A stretch of 64,000 nucleotides of DNA. Source: Flavobacteriales bacterium UBA7612 (GTDB lineage: Bacteria > Bacteroidota > Bacteroidia > Flavobacteriales > Weeksellaceae). Within the stretch, counting starts at the first letter, position 1. Each line of letters starts with the position of its first letter. The notes beneath the pieces were generated by a model. It was not told the DNA's origin and searched no databases. It saw only the letters and a list, made by a program, of their open reading frames with translations. The stretch spans positions 1-64,000 of the forward strand of contig DLJQ01000002.1 in the NCBI GenBank assembly GCA_002484335.1, in the 5' to 3' direction. Both the position numbers and the translations under genes were made by a program. Shown piece after piece: positions 8,277 through 14,764 of this stretch.

Positions 8277-8825
8277 TTAAAATATTAAAGGAAATAAAAT
8301 ATGAACCATGAACAATCCACCAATAAAAAAACCAATAACAGCAATAAGAGAAGGTAATTGTAAATTACTTAATCCAGATATAGCATGCCCAGAAGTACAC
8401 CCGCCAGCATATCTAGTTCCAAAACCAATTAGCAGCCCACCAATAAACAATAATACAATATTTTTGAAAGACATTTCATTAAAAATCTCTGTAGGGAAAT
8501 AAGATTTTCCAGCACTTTTAAAACCAATTTTATATAGGTCATCTATCGTATCTTCTGAAATAGTAGGAATTTGATTTTGAGATAGAAAATGTACAGAGAT
8601 ATAACCTCCTATAATAGAGCCAAAAAGAAAAAGTAAATTCCATTTTTGTTTTTTCCAATCAAATCGAAAAAAATCACAAGATTTTCCAGCACCAAATGCC
8701 GAGCATATTGTTCTAAAATTAGAAGAAAACCCAAAAATTTTACCAAGAAAAATTAATATTAACATTATTATTGCTATGATAGGACCTCCAAAATACCAAG
8801 GCCAAGGTTTTAAAATATAGTCCAT
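8277..8825 (-). CDS. YeeE/YedE family half transporter (first half)
   Basis: A 182-residue membrane protein starting with a hydrophobic helix and holding the two other family Cys motifs, FGAGKSCDFFRF (about residue 50) and GTRYAGGCTSGHAISG (about residue 140). It is the first gene of the YeeE-YeeE-Crp/Fnr operon, a common Bacteroidetes arrangement in which the full-length transporter is split in two. The predicted role is uptake of thiosulfate or a sulfane-sulfur compound. No rhodanese or persulfide dioxygenase gene is adjacent, although these often accompany the operon. Confidence 0.8.
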   Translation of the reverse strand: MDYILKPWPWYFGGPIIAIIMLILIFLGKIFGFSSNFRTICSAFGAGKSCDFFRFDWKKQKWNLLFLFGSIIGGYISVHFLSQNQIPTISEDTIDDLYKIGFKSAGKSYFPTEIFNEMSFKNIVLLFIGGLLIGFGTRYAGGCTSGHAISGLSNLQLPSLIAVIGFFIGGLFMVHILFPLIF

Positions 8826-8876
8826 ATTTCAGATTGTTTATATTTTCAAATATTATACAATTTATTGATTTCTTTA

Positions 8877-8890
8877 GTAACGAATGTTAC
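8877..8890. promoter_or_regulatory. Palindromic candidate operator GTAAC-GAAT-GTTAC
   Basis: A perfect 5-4-5 inverted repeat between the divergent YeeE operon (start 8825) and the phosphoesterase gene (start 8968). Its size and symmetry fit a Crp/Fnr-type dimer site, and the operon encodes such a regulator, so autoregulation is inferred. Confidence 0.5.
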
Positions 8891-8946
8891 ATATACTTTT
8901 TTATAAAAAACTGTTTCATTAAAATTTATAAAATCAAAAAAATAAA

Positions 8947-8954
8947 TACATTTG
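8947..8954 (+). promoter_or_regulatory. -7 element (TACATTTG) of the phosphoesterase gene
   Basis: An exact TAnnTTTG match ending 13 bases before the ATG at 8968. No good TTG box is found at the expected distance, so the call is tentative. Confidence 0.4.
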
Positions 8955-8967
8955 ATAAATAGAGAAA

Positions 8968-9705
8968 ATGAAAATGATAAAAATTGCAATTTTTGGAGAC
9001 ATACATGGTAATTTACCAGCTTTGGAAACGGTTTTAAATGATATAGAAGTAAGAGGTATAAAACAAAAATACTGTTTAGGAGATTTAGTAGATTTTGCTC
9101 CTTGGGGAAATGAAGTGATAGATAAAATAAAAAAACTTAATATTTCTTGTATTATGGGAAATCATGATGAAAGAATAGGACGTGATTTACCAATTATTCC
9201 AATAGCAAGACACTCTGAAATAGAAACAGAAGCGAGATTTATAGCAATTAATCATTCAAAAAAAACAATAACAGCAGACAATAAACAATTTTTAGCAGAA
9301 TTACCATTTCATATAAAATTAAATTATATAATAGGACAAAAACATTGGAATATACAATTGGTTCATGCAAGTATCGATAGTAATACCAATTACATTTATG
9401 AATCAGAAGATGATGAGATATTCAACGCAATGTTTACCGAATCAAAAGCTGATATTATTTTTATGGGACATACTCACCTTTCTTATATAAAACAAATAGA
9501 AGATAAATGGGCTGTAAATACAGGTTCAGTAGGTCGTTCTAGAGAAGAAAATAGATTAGCATCTTATGCAATATTAACTTTAACAGAGGAAAAATTAGAA
9601 ACTGAAATAATACAGTTAACCTATCCGATTGATAAAGTTGTAGAGGCAATAGAAAATAGTGAAATACCAAATTACTATGCTCATTTTTTATTAAACAAAG
9701 CTTAA
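8968..9705 (+). CDS. Calcineurin-like metallophosphoesterase (YfcE-like)
   Basis: A 245-residue two-metal phosphoesterase. The metal-binding motifs occur in order: GDIHGN (about residue 10), GDLVDFAPWG (about 39), GNHDER (about 65), the LVHASID His (about 132) and GHTH (about 167). It probably hydrolyses a phosphomonoester or phosphodiester in the cytoplasm, with unknown substrate. Two in-frame ATGs (8968 and 8974) are possible starts; the first is kept. The asparaginase gene follows after 38 bases, so the two may be co-transcribed. Confidence 0.85.
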   Translation: MKMIKIAIFGDIHGNLPALETVLNDIEVRGIKQKYCLGDLVDFAPWGNEVIDKIKKLNISCIMGNHDERIGRDLPIIPIARHSEIETEARFIAINHSKKTITADNKQFLAELPFHIKLNYIIGQKHWNIQLVHASIDSNTNYIYESEDDEIFNAMFTESKADIIFMGHTHLSYIKQIEDKWAVNTGSVGRSREENRLASYAILTLTEEKLETEIIQLTYPIDKVVEAIENSEIPNYYAHFLLNKA

Positions 9706-9743
9706 TTTATAAAAATATACTTTACTATTTAATCAATTTAAAT

Positions 9744-10799
9744 ATGAGAAAAATACAACAAGTATTATTTGCTTTTTTATTTATAATTCAAATTCATGGG
9801 CAAGTAACCAATGAAAATAAAGCACGTATTATTATTTTAGCAACAGGAGGTACAATTGCAGGTTCTGGAGAATCTTCAACGAAATCAGCCTATACTGCAG
9901 GAAAAGTACCTATTGATAATTTGTTAAATGCAGTTCCAGAAATGTACAAATATGCAGATATAAAAGGAGAACAAATAGCACAAATAGGAAGTCAGGATAT
10001 GAATATAGAAACTTGGCTAAAACTAAGTAATCGTATTAATCAAATTTTTGAAAATAATGAAGCAGACGGAGTTGTTGTTACTCATGGAACAGATACACAA
10101 GAAGAAACAGCTTATTTTTTATCACTTACAATTAATTCTAAAAAACCAGTTGTTTTAGTTGGAGCTATGCGACCAGCTACAGCAATGAGCCAGGATGGTA
10201 ATAAAAATTTACTAGATGCTGTTATGGTTGCTTCGTCTCCAGAAAGTAAAGAAATAGGAGTTGTAACAGCAATGAATGAAGAAATTTTTGCAGCACGAGA
10301 TGTTACAAAAACAATTACAACAAGCACAGCAACATTTCAATCAAGAAATTTTGGTCCTATTGGACTTATATATGATGGAAAAGTAAGTTATTACTATAAA
10401 ACACTTAGAAATCCAGCTAAAAAATTTAATGTAAAAGAACTTAAAACATTACCATTAGTAGAAATAATATACGGTTATGCTGATGCAAAACCTTCTGCAA
10501 TTATTGCAGCACAAAAAGATAGAGCTGTAGGAATAGTATATGCAGGAATGGGTAACGGAAATTTTAATGCCCCTGTAGGAAAAGCTTTAGAGAGTGCTTC
10601 TAAGGATGGTATTATAATTTGTCGTTCATCAAGAACCGGAGGAGGAAGGGTAACATTATATAACGAAGTAGATGATAAAGCACTTGGATTTATAGTAGCA
10701 GATGATTTAAATCCCCAAAAAGCTAGAATTTTATTGATGTTAGCATTAACAGAAACAAAAGATAAAACAAAGATTCAAGATATGTTTTTTAACTATTAA
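9744..10799 (+). CDS. ansB: L-asparaginase, type II, exported
   Basis: A 351-residue asparaginase that hydrolyses L-asparagine to aspartate and ammonia. An N-terminal signal peptide (about residues 1-19, ending IHGQ) sends it to the periplasm. Both active-site signatures are present: ILATGGTIAGSG (about 31-42, with the nucleophilic Thr) and VVVTHGTDTQEET (about 112-124, with the Thr-Asp pair). Length and export fit the high-affinity type II enzyme. The aspartate could feed the aspartase encoded at 18281, though the genes are not linked. Confidence 0.9.
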   Translation: MRKIQQVLFAFLFIIQIHGQVTNENKARIIILATGGTIAGSGESSTKSAYTAGKVPIDNLLNAVPEMYKYADIKGEQIAQIGSQDMNIETWLKLSNRINQIFENNEADGVVVTHGTDTQEETAYFLSLTINSKKPVVLVGAMRPATAMSQDGNKNLLDAVMVASSPESKEIGVVTAMNEEIFAARDVTKTITTSTATFQSRNFGPIGLIYDGKVSYYYKTLRNPAKKFNVKELKTLPLVEIIYGYADAKPSAIIAAQKDRAVGIVYAGMGNGNFNAPVGKALESASKDGIIICRSSRTGGGRVTLYNEVDDKALGFIVADDLNPQKARILLMLALTETKDKTKIQDMFFNY

Positions 10800-10804
10800 A
10801 ATGA

Positions 10805-10846
10805 TTTGGGCAATCATTTCGTGCCGTGATTTCCATTTAATCACTA
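10805..10846 (-). repeat. Degenerate fragment of the dispersed intergenic repeat, copy D
   Basis: TTTGGGCAATC followed by TTCGTGCC resembles the end of copy C at 19758, and a hairpin GTGATT/AATCAC lies at 10826-10844. It sits just after the asparaginase stop, between convergent genes. Similarity is partial, so membership is probable rather than certain. Confidence 0.45.
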
Positions 10847-10861
10847 TCACAAACTAAAATA

Positions 10862-10900
10862 AAAAAAGGTTGATAAAGTTTTATCCTGTCAACCTTTTTT
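10862..10900 (+). terminator. Intrinsic terminator of the asparaginase gene
   Basis: The stem AAAAAAGGTTGA/TCAACCTTTTTT with a 15-base loop and a T tract lies 62 bases after the asparaginase stop. The A tract on the left lets it serve the convergent gene too. Confidence 0.8.
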
Positions 10901-10932
10901 ATTTAAAATAGGTTTGGGTTGTATTTCTTGAT

Positions 10933-11367
10933 TTATACTATCATTTTGGTACTTATTCCAATTCTATTCCAGGCATTTATTGTAATTATAGCCATTATAA
11001 TCTCGGCAATTTCGTTTTCATTGAATACATTTTTAGCTAACATATAAGTTTCATCACTTAATCCATTTTCATTAATTAATGTAATTTCTTCTGTCATAGC
11101 TAAAATTATTTGTTCCTCTTTAGTATATAAAGACGTTTCTCTCCAAACACTTAATAAAAATATGCGTTGATGTGTTTCACCTAATTTTAAAGCATCAGAG
11201 CTGTGCATATTTATACAGAAAGCACAACCATTTATTTGAGAAGCTCTAATTCGTATCAATTCAAAAAAAATATTTGGTAAAGAAGAACTTTGTAAATAAT
11301 TTTCTAATCCGCAGATTGCATCATATGCTTTAGGTGAAATTTTCTCTATATCAATTCTTTTGTTCAT
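10933..11367 (-). CDS. Carboxymuconolactone decarboxylase (AhpD-like) family protein
   Basis: A 144-residue member of the AhpD/CMD family. The diagnostic redox motif ExxxCxxCxxxH is altered here to INGCAFCINMHSSDA (about residues 46-60), keeping Cys-x-x-Cys and the following His. Such proteins act as small disulfide reductants or peroxidase partners. The gene is 60 bases downstream of a Crp/Fnr gene on the same strand, and the gap holds palindromes that could be operators. It is probably a cytoplasmic stress-response enzyme. Confidence 0.85.
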   Translation of the reverse strand: MNKRIDIEKISPKAYDAICGLENYLQSSSLPNIFFELIRIRASQINGCAFCINMHSSDALKLGETHQRIFLLSVWRETSLYTKEEQIILAMTEEITLINENGLSDETYMLAKNVFNENEIAEIIMAIITINAWNRIGISTKMIV

Positions 11368-11387
11368 TTTATCTCTTTTTTATGAGA

Positions 11388-11395
11388 CAAACTTA
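11388..11395 (-). promoter_or_regulatory. -7 element (TAAGTTTG) of the AhpD-like gene
   Basis: An exact TAnnTTTG match on the minus strand, 20 bases before the start codon. It overlaps an inverted repeat AACTT-ATAA-AAGTT at 11390-11403. No clear TTG box is found upstream, as would be expected of an activator-dependent promoter. Confidence 0.4.
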
Positions 11396-11416
11396 TAAAA
11401 GTTATTTTGTGAAAAA

Positions 11417-11432
11417 CTTAAACTAGTTTAAG
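11417..11432. promoter_or_regulatory. 16-bp perfect palindrome, candidate Crp/Fnr site
   Basis: CTTAAACTAGTTTAAG overlaps the stop codon of the Crp/Fnr gene and lies in front of the AhpD-like gene. If transcription starts about 6 bases after the -7 element at 11388-11395, its centre lies near -42, the classic class II activator position. This spacing is an estimate. Confidence 0.4.
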
Positions 11433-12003
11433 AACGAGTTTTATTTTTTATTTCACTAAGATATTCTGGTGTCATATTTAAATAAGAAGCTAGCATTCTT
11501 TGGGGTACTCTATTTGTAAATTCAGGAAATTGATTATTGAAATGATGATAAAATTGTTCCCTAGAAAAGTCAGATAAAAATTTTGATCTTAATTGTAGTG
11601 CACCATATGCTTTTTGATAAATTAATCTAAAATAACGTTCAAATTGAGGGAATTTTTTCAATAATTCTTCTTGATTATGATAATCGATTTTTAAAACAAT
11701 TGATTTTTCTATACTTTGAATAGTAAATGAAGTGTTTTCTTTACTCTCAAAAGCTAAATAATCAGTAATCCACCAATTTTCTATTGCAAACTGGACCGTT
11801 TGCTCTGTACCTTTTTCATCAATGAAAAACATTCTTAAACAACCTTTCAATACAAAATAATGAGAGTTACATTTCTTATTTTGTTCTAATAAAAATTCTT
11901 TTTTATTGATTGTTTTTTCTTTGAAAAAAGACAGAATATTAGTTTCATCTTTAGAATCTATTTCTATATATTTTTTAAAATGGTTTAGGATATTGAGGAG
12001 CAT
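11428..12003 (-). CDS. Crp/Fnr family transcriptional regulator
   Basis: A 191-residue regulator with an N-terminal cyclic-nucleotide-binding-like domain (INKKEFLLEQNKKCNSHYFVLKGCLRMFF, about residues 32-60) and a C-terminal HTH (ASYLNMTPEYLSEIKNK). It is a paralogue of the protein encoded at 5517-6104, sharing the NKKCN and MTPE motifs. The AhpD-like gene follows after 60 bases on the same strand, so it probably controls that gene. Confidence 0.85.
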   Translation of the reverse strand: MLLNILNHFKKYIEIDSKDETNILSFFKEKTINKKEFLLEQNKKCNSHYFVLKGCLRMFFIDEKGTEQTVQFAIENWWITDYLAFESKENTSFTIQSIEKSIVLKIDYHNQEELLKKFPQFERYFRLIYQKAYGALQLRSKFLSDFSREQFYHHFNNQFPEFTNRVPQRMLASYLNMTPEYLSEIKNKTRS

Positions 12004-12052
12004 ATTAATGAAGTATAGATTTATATATTATTTGATAAATATAAAAACAAAA

Positions 12053-12086
12053 AAATCTCCTAAGAAAATAATTGCTTAGGAGATTT
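12053..12086 (-). terminator. Intrinsic terminator of lepA
   Basis: The stem AAATCTCCTAAG/CTTAGGAGATTT (12053-12064 and 12075-12086) with a 10-base loop. On the minus strand it is followed by a T tract and lies 26 bases after the lepA stop. Confidence 0.85.
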
Positions 12087-12111
12087 AGTATATTATTTAA
12101 TGAATCTTTTT

Positions 12112-13908
12112 TTAATCATTCAATTTAAGAACAGCTAAAAATGCAGACTGAGGAACTTCTACACGACCAATTTGACGCATTTTTTTCTTACCAGCCTTTT
12201 GTTTTTCTAATAATTTACGTTTACGAGAGATATCACCACCATAACATTTTGCAGTTACATCTTTACGTAAAGCTTTAATTGTTTCACGAGCAATGATTTT
12301 AGCTCCAATAGCTGCCTGAATTGGAATATCAAATTGTTGACGAGGAATTAATTCACGTAATTTCTCACACATTTTTTTACCAATTGTATAAGCATTATCA
12401 ACATGGATTAAGGCAGATAAAGCATCTACAACTTCACCATTAATCATAATATCAACTTTTACTAATTTTGAGGCTTTCATTCCTGAAGGCGCATAATCAA
12501 AAGAAGCATAACCTTTTGAAATAGATTTTAAACGATCATAAAAATCAAAAACAACTTCAGCTAAAGGCATATTAAATATCATTTCAACACGATGTTGTGT
12601 TAGATAATTTTGAGATTGTAATTCACCACGTTTTTCTATACATAAACTCATAACTGGTCCTACGAACTCAGATTTAGTAATGATAGCAGCTCTAATATAT
12701 GGCTCTTCAACACGATTTAATCCAGAAGGATCAGGTAACTCAGAAGGATTATGAACAGGAATCATTTTTTCTGGATCCTTTTCTAAATAAGCTTCATAAG
12801 ATACGTTAGGAACCGTTGTAATTACAGTCATATTGAACTCACGTTCTAAACGCTCTTGAACGATTTCTAAATGTAACATTCCTAAGAATCCACATCGGAA
12901 ACCAAAACCTAAGGCAGCAGAAGATTCTGCTTCAAAAGTTAAAGAAGCATCATTTAAACGTAATTTTTCAATAGAAGCACGTAAATCTTCATAATCTTCA
13001 GTATCTACAGGATAAATACCAGCGAATACCATTGGTTTTACTTCTTCGAAACCATCAATAGCACTTTCAGCAGGATTATCAACTAGAGTAATTGTATCAC
13101 CTACTTTTACCTCAGAAGCATCTTTAATACCTGAAATAATATACCCAACATCTCCTGTTTTTATAACAGGTTTTTCTACTTGGTTTAATTTTAAAGTTCC
13201 AATTTCATCAGCACCATATTTTTTATTAGTAGCCATGAATTTTACTTGTTGTCCTTTTTTGATTTGTCCATTTACAACTTTGTAAAAAGCTTCAATACCA
13301 CGGAATGGATTATAAACAGAATCAAAAATTAATGCTTGTAGTGGAGCTTCTGGATCTCCTTGTGGAGCAGGTATTTTTTCGATTATTGTGTGTAATAAAT
13401 CTAAAACACCTTCACCTGTTTTTCCAGAGCAACGTAAAACGTCTTCAGGATCGCATCCTAAAAGATCTACAATATCGTCTGTTACTTCTTCAGGATTAGC
13501 AGAAGGTAAATCGATTTTATTCAATACAGGAATAATTTCTAAATCATTTTCTAAAGCTAAATAAAGATTAGAAATAGTTTGAGCTTGTATGCTTTGTGCC
13601 GCATCAACAATTAACAAAGCTCCTTCACATGCAGCAATTGAACGAGAAACCTCGTATGAAAAATCTACGTGACCAGGAGTGTCAATAAGATTTAAAATAT
13701 ATTTTTCACCATCTTTTTCATATTCCATTTGGATGGCGTGCGATTTTATTGTTATTCCACGTTCGCGTTCCAAATCCATATCGTCTAAAGTTTGATTTTG
13801 TAACTCACGATCGGAAATCGTATTTGTTACTTGCAATAAACGATCGGCCAAAGTACTCTTACCATGGTCAATATGGGCGATAATACAGAAATTACGGATG
13901 TTCTTCAT
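12112..13908 (-). CDS. lepA: Elongation factor 4 (LepA)
   Basis: A ribosomal GTPase that helps with back-translocation and 30S biogenesis. The full-length 598-residue protein has G-domain motifs AHIDHGKS (residues 11-18), DTPGH (76-80) and NKID (130-133). The EF-Tu-like domain II and elongation factor G-like domains follow, and the LepA-specific C-terminal domain ends near residue 595 (ARETIKALRKDVTAKCYGGDISRKRKLLEKQK region). It is driven by a strong predicted promoter at 13927-13957 and ends with its own terminator, so it is monocistronic here. Confidence 0.97.
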   Translation of the reverse strand: MKNIRNFCIIAHIDHGKSTLADRLLQVTNTISDRELQNQTLDDMDLERERGITIKSHAIQMEYEKDGEKYILNLIDTPGHVDFSYEVSRSIAACEGALLIVDAAQSIQAQTISNLYLALENDLEIIPVLNKIDLPSANPEEVTDDIVDLLGCDPEDVLRCSGKTGEGVLDLLHTIIEKIPAPQGDPEAPLQALIFDSVYNPFRGIEAFYKVVNGQIKKGQQVKFMATNKKYGADEIGTLKLNQVEKPVIKTGDVGYIISGIKDASEVKVGDTITLVDNPAESAIDGFEEVKPMVFAGIYPVDTEDYEDLRASIEKLRLNDASLTFEAESSAALGFGFRCGFLGMLHLEIVQERLEREFNMTVITTVPNVSYEAYLEKDPEKMIPVHNPSELPDPSGLNRVEEPYIRAAIITKSEFVGPVMSLCIEKRGELQSQNYLTQHRVEMIFNMPLAEVVFDFYDRLKSISKGYASFDYAPSGMKASKLVKVDIMINGEVVDALSALIHVDNAYTIGKKMCEKLRELIPRQQFDIPIQAAIGAKIIARETIKALRKDVTAKCYGGDISRKRKLLEKQKAGKKKMRQIGRVEVPQSAFLAVLKLND

Positions 13909-13926
13909 ATTCTATTTTCGAATAGG

Positions 13927-13957
13927 CAAAAATAATCTTTTCCTTTCCATACTACAA
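13927..13957 (-). promoter_or_regulatory. lepA promoter
   Basis: On the minus strand a TTG box (13955-13957) is followed after 20 bases by TATTTTTG (13927-13934), an exact match to the Bacteroidetes TTG/TAnnTTTG promoter. The implied start of transcription is near 13920, about 12 bases before the lepA ATG. Confidence 0.75.
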
Positions 13958-13993
13958 GTTTTTTAAAAAATAAAGTAATATTTTAAAAAGAAA

Positions 13994-14413
13994 CTATTTT
14001 AATGAAGGTTTCACTTCCAGTATATATCTATAATTTTCGTACTTTCTATCATTTATTGCAGGTCTTATATATAAACCTTTTGTTGCATAATCATTTAAAA
14101 TAGTTTCAATTCTTTCTAAATATTCCTTAGAAATAGTTGGATCACTACCTGAAGCATAACTAAACATTGAAATTTTCCAATCTTTCATTATAGTGAAATA
14201 TAGTGTTAAGTCAGAATTTACTTGACTTTCTAATTTTTCAAATTTTTTAGTTTTTCTTAAATCTTCCCATAGTTTATCAGAAAAACATTGAGATAATTCT
14301 TCGTTTGTTTTTAAAATTTCACATCCAGGATATATAGGAAATTTGAAATTTTCTTGTGTATATGTGGGTAAGTATAGAGAGACAATAAGAAAGAATGAAA
14401 TATTATTACTCAT
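13994..14413 (-). CDS. Hypothetical exported protein with a PxYPGCE motif
   Basis: A 139-residue protein with a probable N-terminal signal sequence (about residues 1-19). The mature part begins with FKFPIYPGCE followed by a CFSDKL segment, a pattern like the PGCE/CF motif seen in TonB-related and other Flavobacteria periplasmic proteins. That similarity is from memory and weak. No domain can be named and no neighbour suggests a role. The stop lies 85 bases before the lepA ATG on the same strand, so it might share readthrough with lepA. Confidence 0.55.
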   Translation of the reverse strand: MSNNISFFLIVSLYLPTYTQENFKFPIYPGCEILKTNEELSQCFSDKLWEDLRKTKKFEKLESQVNSDLTLYFTIMKDWKISMFSYASGSDPTISKEYLERIETILNDYATKGLYIRPAINDRKYENYRYILEVKPSLK

Positions 14414-14449
14414 ATAAATAGTTTTAAATCAGTAATTTAATTATTTATT

Positions 14450-14480
14450 TTGAGAAATAAAAAAAATAATTATACATTTG
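14450..14480 (+). promoter_or_regulatory. Promoter of the leader-rtcB-prfH transcript
   Basis: A TTG box (14450-14452) is followed after exactly 20 bases by TACATTTG (14473-14480), a full match to the Bacteroidetes consensus. The implied start of transcription is near 14487, leaving about 38 bases before the leader ORF. Confidence 0.8.
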
Positions 14481-14511
14481 TCATTGAAAAACAAAAGTTT
14501 AACAATTAATA

Positions 14512-14653
14512 CCGAAGACATAAAATGTTCAAAGATTACACATATCAGACTTCAGCTATTGCAAATGATTTTGCAATGAGTGTTCTTCGTGCATTTATTT
14601 TTTAGAAAAATAACTTCTATATTATATCATAGCCCGAAGGAACTCTCTTCGGG
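14512..14653 (+). promoter_or_regulatory. Candidate translation-coupled attenuator in front of rtcB
   Basis: Four complementary segments are seen. Segment 1 is CCGAAGACA (14512-14520), just before the leader start. Segment 2 is GTTCTTCG (14582-14589), inside the leader ORF. Segment 3 is CGAAGGAAC (14635-14643), the left arm of the terminator and its loop. Segment 4 is CTTCGGG (14647-14653), the right arm. 1:2 gives 8 pairs with one bulge, 2:3 gives 8 pairs with one bulge, and 3:4 is the terminator. A ribosome held early in the leader would cover 1, free 2 and favour 2:3, the antiterminator. Full translation or no translation would favour the terminator. The function is inferred from pairing alone. 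Confidence 0.55.
14525..14605 (+). CDS. Putative 26-residue leader peptide of the rtcB-prfH operon
   Basis: A short ORF with ATG at 14525 and TAG at 14603-14605, between a consensus promoter and an intrinsic terminator. The product begins MFKDYTYQTS and ends LRAFIF. It has no run of a single amino acid, unlike amino-acid biosynthetic leaders, so it could respond to general slowing of ribosomes. Two Tyr and two Thr codons fall in its first ten. I do not recognise it as a known peptide. Translation is unproven, and the call rests on position and on the pairing of its 3' part with the terminator. Confidence 0.5.
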   Translation: MFKDYTYQTSAIANDFAMSVLRAFIF

Positions 14654-14660
14654 TTTTTTT
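14633..14660 (+). terminator. Intrinsic terminator between the leader ORF and rtcB
   Basis: The GC-rich stem CCCGAAG/CTTCGGG (14633-14639 and 14647-14653) with a 7-base loop is followed by seven T. It stands upstream of rtcB on the coding strand, so it must be passed, or relieved, for rtcB to be expressed. Confidence 0.85.
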
Positions 14661-14693
14661 ATGTAATAAAATTTCCTGATGAAATGATTGATA

Positions 14694-14745
14694 AGAACAA
14701 TTTTGTTCTAATAAAATCCTTTGTGTTCAATCAAAGAGATTTTTT
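14694..14745 (+). promoter_or_regulatory. Inverted repeat and second terminator-like hairpin before rtcB
   Basis: AGAACAA-TT-TTGTTCT (14694-14709) is a perfect 7-bp inverted repeat. It is followed by the stem AAAATCCTTTG/CAAAG-A-GATTTT (14713-14743, one bulged A, 8-base loop) running into T. Both lie between the first terminator and the preferred rtcB start. They could be a second regulatory hairpin pair or an operator. Confidence 0.4.
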
Positions 14746-14764
14746 AATTAATTATAAAAAAATA

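Noticed and set aside
14684..14764. N-terminal extension of RtcB from an upstream ATG
   Set aside because: The added residues are unlike RtcB proteins, and the DNA is filled with hairpins, so the start at 14765 is preferred.
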